Assembly: GCF_014216315.1 (NCBI RefSeq)
Contig: NZ_CP045702.1
Location: 4,092,001 to 4,156,000 of the forward strand
From: Streptomyces finlayi
Lineage (GTDB): Bacteria > Actinomycetota > Actinomycetes > Streptomycetales > Streptomycetaceae
Direction of reading: 5' to 3'
DNA length: 64,000 nucleotides
Shown one piece after another: positions 42,796 to 51,203 of this stretch. A model generated the notes under the pieces. The model had not been told where the DNA came from, ran no database searches, and was given only the letters and a program-made list of their open reading frames with translations. Each line of letters opens with the position of its first letter. Position 1 is the first letter of the stretch. The translations under genes were made by a program, and so were the position numbers.

Positions 42796-43606
42796 ACAAG
42801 TCTAGTGTCCCGCCGCCGAGGTTGGCAGCTCGCAGGTAGGGGTGGACGTGTTCGCCCACCGACTGCCGGGCGGACTTCTGACGTCCCAGCAGCATGTCGA
42901 ACTTCTTGCCGGCTGGCATGGTGGCCGCGTCCTGGCTGCTGAAGAGGTCCCGGCGAAGTCGCGACTCAACCCTGGTCAGTGCCTCTGCCTCGGTGTCGAG
43001 TGCGCTGATCTGCTCTTCTACCGCGCTTGTTGTCTCGACGATCCGCTTCTGGACCGGCAGCGGCGGCAGCATGACAGTTGCCGCATAGAACTCCTTCAGG
43101 CGGACGTTCAGCAGGCCGTGTGAACGTGCCCCCTCCCTGAGCATGCCAGCGAGTGAGCCGAAGAACTGGTTCGAGTTGAGGGCAAGTTCCAGGTACTCGG
43201 GAAGCGCAGCCCCGTCCTTGGCCTCGAACACGAAGTACAGCGGAGAGACAATGCCCGGCGCGTCGCTGAGATTGCGAGCCACCGTGCCGTAGGCGGCCGA
43301 CTTCGACGTGCTCTTGTTGTAGACGAACTGCCCTGGCGCGACAACGTAGTAGCCCGAGGTGTCTTTGCTGGCGACTTTCTTCGTGAAGAACGATTCCTGC
43401 GCGATCAGCCCGTGCTCGGCGGAGACGGTCAGGACGTTCTGGTTGGTTCCATCTACGTTCTTCGTCGTGACGCGCGTGACGACTTCCGACAGCGAGACCT
43501 GCCGCCAGCCACTCATCGAAGCCCTCGATCCCTGTGGCGGAACTGCCACCTTGTGGCGCACACGAGTCTGCAAGTTACCGAGGGCAATCTGCTGCCAGTC
43601 ACTCAT
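42796..43606 (-). pseudogene. hsdS: hsdS, 5' half (type I specificity subunit interrupted by IS110)
   Basis: From ATG 43606 (overlapping the hsdM stop by 8 bp, ATGAGTGA) or ATG 43516. It holds the first recognition domain (SLSEVVTRVTTKNVDGTNQN, ISPL-like IVSPLYFVFE, NSNQFFGSLAGMLREGARSH, LPPLPVQKRIVETTSAVEEQ) and the central conserved helix plus the start of the second domain, then enters the IS after LGGGTLDLSD. Runs out in the IS at about 42740. A single-domain HsdS like this can sometimes dimerise. The 5' end is duplicated (see repeat). Confidence 0.92.
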
Positions 43607-43632
43607 CGAAGCCCTCGATCCCTGCGGCGGAG
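43503..43632 (-). repeat. Duplicated hsdM-end/hsdS-start segment
   Basis: The stretch encoding GIEGFDE-stop/MS.W (hsdM end and hsdS start) occurs at about 43593-43632 and again at about 43503-43542, 90 bp downstream in reading direction. The copies share a core of about 30 bp (GGGATCGAGGGCTTCGATGA and flanks). The short piece between reads MSDWQQIALGNLQTRVRHKV, an hsdS-like start that differs from the following MSGWRQVSLSEV. Confidence 0.8.
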
Positions 43633-45173
43633 AGGAGAGCGAGCATGCGCTGCTCGGTCTTCTGCCGCTCTGCTCGGGCGATGTTGTAGGCGTCGATGAG
43701 GGTGCCGAGGTCTTCCTGCTCGGCGGCGGCCTGCTTGACGTACCGGCCGATGTTGAGGTCGTACCCGTTCGCCACGATCTCCGTGGTGGGCACGAAGCGT
43801 GCTGCCAGGCCACCATCTCCGTCGGGGTCCACCAGGTTGCCATCAGCGTCGAGTTTGGAGTGGTAGGCGGTCACCGTGTCCGCGATGTCCGCGTCGGTGA
43901 GGATGTTTCGGTTCTTGGCCTTGGCGAACCGCTTGGAGGCGTCGACGAATAGCACCCCGCCCTGACGCTCCGGGGCCTTGGTGCCAGGCGCTCGGAACAC
44001 CAGGATCGCCGTGGGGATGGAAGTCGAGTAGAAGAGGTTCGCTGGCAGCCCGATCACGGCTTCCAGGAGGTCATCGTCCAGGATCTGCTGGCGGATGGCT
44101 GCTTCCTGACCGCCGCGGAAGAGGACTCCATGGGGCAGGACGACGCCGGCGCGGCCCCTCTTCGGGTCCATAGACGCGATCATGTGCTGCACGAACGCCC
44201 AGTCTGCCGACGACTGCGGCGCGACCCCGCCGATGGCGCGCGGGTCGTTAGTCCAGGGCTTCCACTTCAGACTGTAGGGCGGGTTAGCGAGGATCACATC
44301 GAACTGCGCGACAGACCCGTCCGGCTTCTTGAAGCGCGGGTCCTTCAGGGTGTCGCCGACCTGGACATGGAACTGGGTGAGGTTGTGCATGAAGAGGTTC
44401 ATGCGTGCCACACCCGCAGTGTCCGGTACGGCCTCTTGCCCGTACAGGCTGAGCGTGTAGCCACGCCCGCCGTGGGTCTTCAGGAGGTTCGCGGAGGCGA
44501 TGAGCATGCCGCCCGACCCGCAGGTCGGGTCGTACACCGACTCGTAGCCTTTGGGGTCCAGGACTTCGACGATCAGCTCGACGACCTCGCGCGGGGTGAA
44601 GAACTGGCCAGCGCGGGTGCCGGACCCGTCGGAGAACCGCTTCAACAGGTACTCGTACGCCCCGCCGAGCACGTCGTGGGACATGTTGCCCTCGTGCATC
44701 TTCGGGGTGCGGTCCATCGACTGCATGACCGCCGCCAGCACATCCCCAGACAGGACCTCCTCGGATGTCCAGGTCATGGACCCGAACAGGCGGGAGAACT
44801 TGTCAGGGTTGGCCGTCTCGATGGCTTGCAGGGAGGCGCGGACCCGCTGGCCGAGGCCAGCCTGGGTGATAGTGGAGAGGATGGACGACCAGGAGGCGCG
44901 ACGCTCCTTGACGGTGCCGGGGTGGATGAACGGGATCTCGAACGACTGGTAGTCGCGGTACTCGATCTCGTGGGCCTCCTCGGCGGAGAGGTCGCCCAGG
45001 CCCTCGTTGTCGGCCAGAAACTCCTGGTGCTGGTGCTCCCAGGTGTCCGACAGGTACTTCCAGAACATCAGCGGGAAGACGACCGAGGAGTATTGCGCTT
45101 CGGGCATCGCCACGCGCAGCTCGTCGGCGGCGTCCCACAACCGGTTCTGGATCTCCTGCTGGGTCACTGCCAT
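43599..45173 (-). CDS. hsdM: Type I restriction-modification methyltransferase subunit M
   Basis: 524 aa from ATG 45173. Adds methyl groups to adenine N6 at the site chosen by HsdS. N-terminal HsdM_N helical domain: IQNRLWDAADELRVAMPEAQ, PLMFWKYLSDTWEHQH. Methylase domain: FTPREVVELIVEVLDPKGYE, SVYDPTCGSGGMLIASANLL (SAM site) and FDVILANPPYSLKWKPW (NPPY catalytic motif). It overlaps hsdS by 8 bp and starts the operon. It looks intact, but methylation needs HsdS. Confidence 0.96.
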   Translation of the reverse strand: MAVTQQEIQNRLWDAADELRVAMPEAQYSSVVFPLMFWKYLSDTWEHQHQEFLADNEGLGDLSAEEAHEIEYRDYQSFEIPFIHPGTVKERRASWSSILSTITQAGLGQRVRASLQAIETANPDKFSRLFGSMTWTSEEVLSGDVLAAVMQSMDRTPKMHEGNMSHDVLGGAYEYLLKRFSDGSGTRAGQFFTPREVVELIVEVLDPKGYESVYDPTCGSGGMLIASANLLKTHGGRGYTLSLYGQEAVPDTAGVARMNLFMHNLTQFHVQVGDTLKDPRFKKPDGSVAQFDVILANPPYSLKWKPWTNDPRAIGGVAPQSSADWAFVQHMIASMDPKRGRAGVVLPHGVLFRGGQEAAIRQQILDDDLLEAVIGLPANLFYSTSIPTAILVFRAPGTKAPERQGGVLFVDASKRFAKAKNRNILTDADIADTVTAYHSKLDADGNLVDPDGDGGLAARFVPTTEIVANGYDLNIGRYVKQAAAEQEDLGTLIDAYNIARAERQKTEQRMLALLSAAGIEGFDE

Positions 45174-45613
45174 CAGTCGAGGGTGTCCTTGCTCGTCAAT
45201 GGATGGCGACCCGAGGGACGTGATAATCCTGCAGGTCTGCCTATTTCGGGCGTTCTCGGCATATGCACGTCGGGTGTGTCCCGTTGTGTGGACATGCGCG
45301 GGGCGTCGCATTGCCTGTGTGGGCAACTCGCCAACGATATCCCTCCCCGGGGCCATCAAATTCGGCAAACAGCCCGAACAAACGAGGCGGCGAGCATTTG
45401 TGGATCTCTTTCCCGCTCCAACATGCTGCCCACCCGCCACCCACGGCCCTGACCTGGTCATCATCGGCGGTGGCCATGCGGGCTGCGCCGCCGCCCACAT
45501 GGCCACCAGCAGCGGTATGCGCAGCGTGCCTGGGCAACGGGTTTACCCCATGATGGCCCGAGAGATCCGCTACATCGCATGCTGTCCCGTCGGCGGTGAG
45601 CTGGTCATCGTGG
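45174..45613. other. Gap upstream of hsdM with possible FAD-protein fragment
   Basis: 440 bp. It should contain the hsdM promoter. On the plus strand (about 45451-45630) PDLVIIGGGHAGCAAAHMAT resembles the dinucleotide-binding start of an FAD-dependent oxidoreductase (GGGHAG), but it loses likeness after about 25 residues and has no clear start. This may be a remnant at the island's right side. Confidence 0.35.
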
Positions 45614-46564
45614 TCAGCTCGAGGCCGTGACCCCGACTGCGGAACGGAACCAGCCCACTGCCGTCGCGATCCCCTCGTGGATCGGCTGGGGCGTCACCGT
45701 GGGGAACAGTGCTCGCAGACGCGCACTGTCCGCCTGCGAGTGGGGGACGTCCCCGGTGCGCAGAGCCTTGTGCTCCCGGCCGGTGAGCTGCCCGGTCGCG
45801 GATTCGATCTCCGTGATCAGGTCCAGCAGCGAAGTACGGGTCCCGAAAGCCAGGTTCACCGGGCGGGGGTCCATCACCCGGTGAAGAAGAGCGGCGGTGA
45901 GGACGTGGCAGACCGTGCCCACGTAGGTGAAGTCCCGCGTCTGGGTGCCGTCGCCGTGGATCGTGACGGGCTCGCCGGAGAGTGCGGCGCTGATCCACTT
46001 CGGGATGACGGCGGCGTACGGATGGTCGGCGCGCTGGCCGGGGCCGTAGACGTTGAAGAAGCGGAAAGGGAGGACCGGCAGGCCGAAGCTGTGGTGGTAG
46101 GCGCTCAGGTATGCCTCCGTCGTGAGCTTGGTGACCGCGTACGGGCTCATCGGGGCGGTGGCGAGGTCCTCGTGCTTCGGCAGGTGAGGGTTGGCGCCGT
46201 AGACGGAGGACGAGGAGGCGGCGATCACGTGCGGGCCGCCGGCGCGGCGGGCGGATTCGAGGACCTGGAGGGTGCCGGTCGCGTTGGCGTGGTGGCTGGC
46301 CAGGGGGTCCTGTAAGGAGCGCGGTACGGAGGGAAGCGCGGCCAGGTGGACGACGGCATCGGCCCCGCGAAACGCCTGGTCGAGCAGAGCGGCGTCCTGG
46401 ACGTCTCCCTCGAAGAAGTCGACGTCGAGGCCGCCGAGATTTGCTTTGTCCCCGGTGGAGAGGTTGTCCACGACCCGGATTCGGGTGACGTGGGGTTGCT
46501 CGGCCAGGACCCGGGCGAGGTTGCCGCCGATGAACCCGGCACCGCCGGTGATGACGATCTGCAT
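45614..46564 (-). CDS. NAD-dependent sugar-nucleotide epimerase/dehydratase
   Basis: 316 aa extended-SDR protein. Rossmann motif VITGGAGFIGGNLARVLAEQ, SSSVYG and catalytic YAVTK, and FFNVYGPGQRADHPYAAVIP are typical of UDP-GlcNAc/UDP-glucose 4-epimerases (WbpP/GalE-like). It likely epimerises a UDP-sugar or uronic acid. It starts 10 bp after the UDP-sugar dehydrogenase stop (AAAGG before ATG 46564), so the two act in one path, giving for instance a hexuronic acid and its C4 epimer for a surface glycan or secondary metabolite. Confidence 0.92.
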   Translation of the reverse strand: MQIVITGGAGFIGGNLARVLAEQPHVTRIRVVDNLSTGDKANLGGLDVDFFEGDVQDAALLDQAFRGADAVVHLAALPSVPRSLQDPLASHHANATGTLQVLESARRAGGPHVIAASSSSVYGANPHLPKHEDLATAPMSPYAVTKLTTEAYLSAYHHSFGLPVLPFRFFNVYGPGQRADHPYAAVIPKWISAALSGEPVTIHGDGTQTRDFTYVGTVCHVLTAALLHRVMDPRPVNLAFGTRTSLLDLITEIESATGQLTGREHKALRTGDVPHSQADSARLRALFPTVTPQPIHEGIATAVGWFRSAVGVTASS

Positions 46565-46574
46565 GGGTGACCTT

Positions 46575-47876
46575 TCAGAGAGAGTCGACGTGGGCGCCGG
46601 CCCCGGCGAGCCGATGGCGGCAGTCGAGGATGTACGGGGCGTGCGCGCTGATCAGGGGGTAGTCGAAGGCGTCGTGGTCGGCGAGGAGGACGACGGCGTC
46701 GGCCGCCGCGAGGCGGGCTGGGGTCACATCGACCTGCTGGAGGCTCGCCAAGCCGACGGCGCGGGGATGGGCTTCGTCCAGGACGTGGGGGTCGGCGGCC
46801 TGGACCTCGGCGCCCATGCCGGTGAGGAGTTCGGCGATGCGAGTGGCCGGTGTCTCCCGGGCGTCCCCGGTGTTGGCCTTGTATGCCAGGCCGAGCAGCA
46901 GGATCCGGGAGCCCTTGAGCGGCTTGCCTCGTTCGTTGAGGCCCGCGACGAGGCGCCGTACCACGTAGTCGGGCATGTGGTTGTTGACGTCGTTCGCCAG
47001 CTCGACGAAGCGGAAGTTCTGCCCCAGGGCCCGCTCGACCCGCCACGACAGGTACGAGGGATCGACGGGCAGGCAGTGACCTCCGACCCCGGGGCCAGGG
47101 GCGAAGCGCATGAACCCGAACGGCTTGGTGGACGCCGCGTCGATGGCCGCCCAGACGTCGATGCCCAGGTCGTGGGCGAAGATCGCCAGCTCGTTGGCGA
47201 GCGCGATGTTCACGTGCCGGAAGGTGTTCTCGAGGAGCTTGGTCAGCTCCGCTTCCTTGCAGCTGGCCACGGGCACGACCGTGTCGACGAGCGACGCGTA
47301 GAAGGCGCGGACCGCCTCCATGGAGGACGGGTCGATGCCTGAGACGACCTTGGGTGTGTTCTCCAGCCTCCAGGTGGGATTCCCGGGGTCGATGCGCTCC
47401 GGGCTGTAGCCGAGGTGGAAGTCGCGGCCGGCGGTCAGCCCGGAGCCGCGTTCGAGGAGTGGCCGGAACACCTCCTCGGTCGTCCCGGGGTACGTGGTCG
47501 ACTCCAGGACCACGGTCGCTCCGCGGGTGAGGTGGTGGCCGAGCGTCCGCGCCGCTTCCTCGACGTGCGACAGGTCCGGAGCGCCGTCGCGCAGCGGCGT
47601 CGGGACGGTGACGACCGCCACGTCGAACCCGGCGCAGTCGGACGGGTCGACGGTCGGCTGGTAGACGCCGGCGGCGAGGAGAGGTGCCAGTCGCTTGTCC
47701 GAGATGTCTTCGACGTACGACTCACCGATCACGAGCCGCTTGATCCGCCCGGCGTCCACGTCGAGACCGACGACGTGGTGCCCGACCTCTGCGGCTCGCA
47801 CCGCTAACGGGAGCCCGACGTATCCCTGTCCCACGACGACGACGCGGAGCCCGCGGGGCTTGTGATTCCTGGTCAT
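46575..47876 (-). CDS. UDP-sugar (UDP-glucose/UDP-GlcNAc) 6-dehydrogenase
   Basis: 433 aa from ATG 47876 (GAGGTGG upstream). NAD site VVVVGQGYVGLPLAVRAAEV, VPTPLRDGAPDLSHVEEAAR, catalytic Lys/Asn in AELTKLLENTFRHVNIAL, and the catalytic Cys in GPGVGGHCLPVDPSYLSWR. It oxidises the C6 alcohol of a UDP-hexose to the acid with two NAD+. The form GGHCLPVDP and length resemble WbpA/WecC-type UDP-HexNAc enzymes rather than UDP-glucose dehydrogenase. First gene of a two-gene unit with the epimerase. Confidence 0.93.
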   Translation of the reverse strand: MTRNHKPRGLRVVVVGQGYVGLPLAVRAAEVGHHVVGLDVDAGRIKRLVIGESYVEDISDKRLAPLLAAGVYQPTVDPSDCAGFDVAVVTVPTPLRDGAPDLSHVEEAARTLGHHLTRGATVVLESTTYPGTTEEVFRPLLERGSGLTAGRDFHLGYSPERIDPGNPTWRLENTPKVVSGIDPSSMEAVRAFYASLVDTVVPVASCKEAELTKLLENTFRHVNIALANELAIFAHDLGIDVWAAIDAASTKPFGFMRFAPGPGVGGHCLPVDPSYLSWRVERALGQNFRFVELANDVNNHMPDYVVRRLVAGLNERGKPLKGSRILLLGLAYKANTGDARETPATRIAELLTGMGAEVQAADPHVLDEAHPRAVGLASLQQVDVTPARLAAADAVVLLADHDAFDYPLISAHAPYILDCRHRLAGAGAHVDSL

Positions 47877-48229
47877 GCGGTCCACCTCACTGAAATTGGG
47901 GGCTGGGGGAGCGGGGACGTACACGCGGCGCGGGACCCGCGGTGGGTGGTGGCCGTAAGATGGGGCGCGCCTCGGCCGTACGGGACTCGCTTGGCCGCCT
48001 GTCTCGGACGGCCGAGTGCTTTTCGGGTGAGGCATGGGGAGTCGGGAAAACCCGCAGGCTGGCCCAACCCCCGGTTCGATACGATGACGATGGCCTGCAG
48101 CCTCGTTCCGTCACCTTGTGTGACGGGTGTGTGCGATCGGAGTGATCGCGTCAGCTGCGGCCTCCCGACCTGGGCCCGCCGTGGCAGTGGCACCGGCGCC
48201 GTATTGCGTACGAAATGGAGCATCCAAGG
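47877..48229. other. Divergent intergenic region between sugar genes and metG
   Basis: 353 bp without a convincing gene; both divergent promoters should lie here. CCGTCAC/GTGACGG (48108-48126, loop CTTGT) can form a hairpin in the metG leader. I see no clear T-box (no TGG-bulge antiterminator pattern that I could support). Confidence 0.4.
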
Positions 48230-49954
48230 ATGGCTCGACACCTGGTAACCAGCGCGCTTCCCTACATCAACGGGATCAAGCACCTGGGCAACATGGTCGG
48301 GTCGATGCTTCCGGCGGATGTGTACTCCCGGTACCTCCGCCAGCGTGGTCACGACGTCCTCTACATCTGTGCCACCGACGAGCACGGCACGCCGGCCGAG
48401 TTGGCCGCCAAGGAGGCCGGGCTCTCGGTCGCCGAGTTCTGCGCGCAGGCCCACGACGCGCAGAAGGCCGTGTACGACGGGTTCGAGCTGGCCTTCGACT
48501 ACTTCGGCCGCAGCTCTTCGCAGCAGAACGTCGAGATCACCCAGCATTTCGCGCGCAAGCTGAACGAGAACGGCTTTATCGAGGAGCGTGCGATCCGGCA
48601 GGTGTACTCGCCGGTCGACGGCCGTTTCCTTCCGGACCGGTACGTCGAGGGCACCTGCCCGCACTGTGGCTACGACAAGGCGCGCGGCGACCAGTGCGAG
48701 AACTGCACCCGCGTCCTCGACCCGACCGACCTGATCGACCCGCGCTCGGCGATCAGCGGTTCCACGGACCTGGAAGTCCGCGAGACCAAGCACCTCTTCC
48801 TGCTGCAGTCCAAGCTCCAGCACGAGGTCGAGGAGTGGATCGCGACCGTCAGCGCCGAGTGGCCGCACCTGTCCACGTCCATCGCGCGCAAGTGGCTGAC
48901 CGAGGGCCTGAACGACCGCGCCATCACGCGGGACCTGGACTGGGGCGTGCCCGTCCCGGCGGACACCTGGCCGGAGCTCGCGGCCGAGGGCAAGGTCTTC
49001 TACGTCTGGTTCGACGCCCCGATCGAGTACATCGGCGCGACGAAGGAGTGGGCGGACGCGTCCGCCGACGGCGAGAGCCGCGACTGGAAGTCGTGGTGGT
49101 ACGAGGCCGACGACACCGTCCGCTACACGCAGTTCATGGCCAAGGACAACGTCCCCTTCCACACGGTGATGTTCCCCGCCACCGAGCTCGGCGTGCGCGA
49201 GCCGTGGAAGAAGGTCGACGTCGTCAAGGGCTTCAACTGGCTGACCTTCTACGGCGGTAAGTTCTCCACCTCCCAGAAGCGAGGCGTCTTCACCGACGCG
49301 GCCCTGGAGATCCTGCCCGGCGACTACTGGCGCTACTTCCTGATCGCCAACGCCCCCGAGTCGGACGACTCCTCCTTCACCTGGGAGCACTTCACCGCCA
49401 CGGTCAACAAGGACCTGGCCGACACCCTCGGCAACTTCGTCAACCGCGTGCTGTCCTTCTCCCGTAAGCGGTTCGGCGACGAGGTCCCGGCCGGTCGTGC
49501 CGCCGGCGAGGCGGAGGCGAAGCTGGGCGAGGAGATCGCACGGCTGCTCGGCGAGTACGAGGAGCAGATGGAGGCGCTCCAGTTCCGCAAGGCCGCCGCC
49601 GCCCTGCGCGCTCTGTGGTCCGCGGGCAACTCCTACCTGGAGGAGAAGGCCCCCTGGCTGGAGATCAAGACCGACGCCGACGGCGCCGCACTGACGCTGC
49701 GCACGGCGATGAACCTGATCCACCTGTACGCGGTCGTCTCCGAGCCGTTCATTCCGACTTCGACCGCCGCCATGCGCGGGGCCTTCGCTCTGGAGAACGA
49801 CACCGCGACCTGGGTGACCGCCGACCAGGCCAAATCCCTGGACACCGTCCCGGCCGGTACCGCGTTCACCGTGCCGCCGGTGCTCTTCGCGAAGATCACG
49901 GAGGAGGACCTGGAGTCCTACCGTGAGCGCTTCGGCGGCGCCTCGGAAGGCTGA
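48230..49954 (+). CDS. metG: Methionine--tRNA ligase
   Basis: 574 aa from ATG 48230 (in-frame ATG 48215 has no ribosome site). Charges tRNA-Met. Class I synthetase: HIGH-like SALPYINGIKHLGNMVGSML, zinc knuckle CPHCGYDKARGDQCENC, KMSKS-equivalent GGKFSTSQKRGVF, then helical anticodon domain TVNKDLADTLGNFVNRVLSF. The zinc knuckle and KFSTS form mark the E. coli/archaeal-like type. Streptomycetes often have another MetRS of a different type as well, so this could be the second one (MetS-like in S. coelicolor, from memory). Confidence 0.95.
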   Translation: MARHLVTSALPYINGIKHLGNMVGSMLPADVYSRYLRQRGHDVLYICATDEHGTPAELAAKEAGLSVAEFCAQAHDAQKAVYDGFELAFDYFGRSSSQQNVEITQHFARKLNENGFIEERAIRQVYSPVDGRFLPDRYVEGTCPHCGYDKARGDQCENCTRVLDPTDLIDPRSAISGSTDLEVRETKHLFLLQSKLQHEVEEWIATVSAEWPHLSTSIARKWLTEGLNDRAITRDLDWGVPVPADTWPELAAEGKVFYVWFDAPIEYIGATKEWADASADGESRDWKSWWYEADDTVRYTQFMAKDNVPFHTVMFPATELGVREPWKKVDVVKGFNWLTFYGGKFSTSQKRGVFTDAALEILPGDYWRYFLIANAPESDDSSFTWEHFTATVNKDLADTLGNFVNRVLSFSRKRFGDEVPAGRAAGEAEAKLGEEIARLLGEYEEQMEALQFRKAAAALRALWSAGNSYLEEKAPWLEIKTDADGAALTLRTAMNLIHLYAVVSEPFIPTSTAAMRGAFALENDTATWVTADQAKSLDTVPAGTAFTVPPVLFAKITEEDLESYRERFGGASEG

Positions 49955-49968
49955 CAGGCATCCTCGCC

Positions 49969-50003
49969 CCCGTACCGTCCCGGCTCTCATCGGGCGGTAC
50001 GGG
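49969..50003. terminator. Convergent terminator between metG and phosphatase gene
   Basis: CCCGTACCGTCCCG (49969-49982) pairs with CGGGCGGTACGGG (49991-50003) with one mismatch; it overlaps the last codons of the leftward phosphatase gene. Confidence 0.65.
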
Positions 50004-50625
50004 CGTCGAGGAGGCCGGGCAGCTCCGCAGGTGAGGCGTTCATCAGCCGGATACGCGGAGCCGGGCCGCCGACCTCCACCCAGGTGATCCCGGCCGAGCC
50101 GGGCACGTGCTGGAGGTAACGGTCGAAGCCGCTCCCGGTCAGCCACAGCAGCAGGCAGGCGATTCCTCCACCGTGCCCGACGAGGACGGTCGTTCGCCGT
50201 GCCCCGGAGCAGACCTCGTCCCACAGATCCACATAACGGGCCTGGACATCCTCCGATGACTCGCCGCCCGGAGTGCGAAGCCGGTGGATCGGCACACCGT
50301 GGCGAGCGGCCTCAGCGGCGGCGAGATCTCTGGGCCGGCCCCCGAGGTGCCCGCTGTCCTTGGCGGCCAGGCGCTCGTCGACCTGGATGTCGGCCGGGGC
50401 CAGCGCGGTAGCGAGAATCTCGGCAGATTCCCGGCCGCGGGACATCGGGCTGACGAGCATCTGGTCCACGGTGATCCCCGCCGCCGCGAGGTGCCCGCCG
50501 ACCGTCCGTACGTCGGCCCGACCCCGCTCGCTGAGCCTGCCACCGATCGCGCGACCCTGGTGGATGCCCTGGAGGTTCTCCTCCGTCTCACCGTGCTTGA
50601 TCAGGTAGATGTGTTGGGTGCTCAT
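49987..50625 (-). CDS. Histidine phosphatase-family protein
   Basis: 212 aa from ATG 50625 (AGGGGAGA upstream). Phosphoglycerate-mutase fold: IYLIKHGETEENLQGIHQGR at the N-terminus, VSPMSRGRESAEILATAL, GGESSEDVQARYVDLW and TTVLVGHGGGIACLL with the second His. The usual R-H-G is K-H-G here, an uncommon change of the phosphate-binding Arg. It removes phosphate from an unknown small molecule or sugar phosphate. It begins 23 bp after the FkbM gene in the leftward operon. Confidence 0.9.
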   Translation of the reverse strand: MSTQHIYLIKHGETEENLQGIHQGRAIGGRLSERGRADVRTVGGHLAAAGITVDQMLVSPMSRGRESAEILATALAPADIQVDERLAAKDSGHLGGRPRDLAAAEAARHGVPIHRLRTPGGESSEDVQARYVDLWDEVCSGARRTTVLVGHGGGIACLLLWLTGSGFDRYLQHVPGSAGITWVEVGGPAPRIRLMNASPAELPGLLDARTAR

Positions 50626-50648
50626 GGCGTTGTCTCCCCTCATTCCGG

Positions 50649-51203
50649 TCAGTCCCAGTGGCGGACGTCGACACGTGCGGAAACGGCGGCGGCGACCTGC
50701 TCGTGCTCAGCCCGGCTCATGGCGGGGAAGCGGTCGTGGTGCCACTCGACGTAGAGGACGGAGACGAGGTCGATCGTCCCGTCGGCGAGCAGCTTTCTCA
50801 GTACGGGGTACTCGGCACCCTCGATGTCCATCTTCACGACGACGTGGTCCCCCGGGGCGACGGTCCGGCGGAGCCAGGCGCTGAAGTCCACCGCGGGTAC
50901 GGGGACGGGCGAGCTGTAGTCGATCTGCTGGTCGTACATGGGAGGGACCCGCTTGCCGGGCATCACGGTGGAGCTCTCGTGGTGGCCGAGGAAGAGGTCG
51001 ATCGTCCCGTTCTCGGTCCACACCGCGCTGGGGGAGACCTCGGCCAGGCCGGTGTGGTCGGCCTGCTGGAGGTTCGCGTGGATGGAGGGGAGCAGGCTCA
51101 CGTTGGGCTCGAAGGCGTAGAAGTCGTGGTCCGGCAGCTCGTGCATGAAGCGCCTCAGCACGACTCCGAGGTTCGCGCCGCAGTCGACGAAGATCTTGCG
51201 CAT
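50649..51203 (-). CDS. FkbM-family SAM-dependent methyltransferase
   Basis: 184 aa from ATG 51203 (CAGGAGAAC upstream). SAM site MRKIFVDCGANLGVVLRRFM, acidic EPNVSLLPSIHANLQQ, then VVVKMDIEGAEYPVLRKLLA, the FkbM signature, and VLYVEWHHDRF. FkbM enzymes methylate hydroxyls of sugars or polyketides. It is short for the family, but core motifs are complete. Its first 49 bp overlap the end of the upstream membrane protein gene, so translation is coupled. Confidence 0.92.
   Translation of the reverse strand: MRKIFVDCGANLGVVLRRFMHELPDHDFYAFEPNVSLLPSIHANLQQADHTGLAEVSPSAVWTENGTIDLFLGHHESSTVMPGKRVPPMYDQQIDYSSPVPVPAVDFSAWLRRTVAPGDHVVVKMDIEGAEYPVLRKLLADGTIDLVSVLYVEWHHDRFPAMSRAEHEQVAAAVSARVDVRHWD

Noticed and set aside
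45451..45630. Real MnmG/GidA-like gene
   Set aside because: Only about 25 residues around GGGHAG look right; no start, ribosome site or further motifs. Kept only as a possible fragment.
47877..48229. T-box leader for metG
   Set aside because: I could not identify the specifier loop or the conserved T-box sequence; only a short hairpin is present.
48230..49954. MetRS as a definite antibiotic self-resistance gene
   Set aside because: This MetRS type occurs widely as an ordinary streptomycete gene, and no MetRS-inhibitor pathway is visible here.
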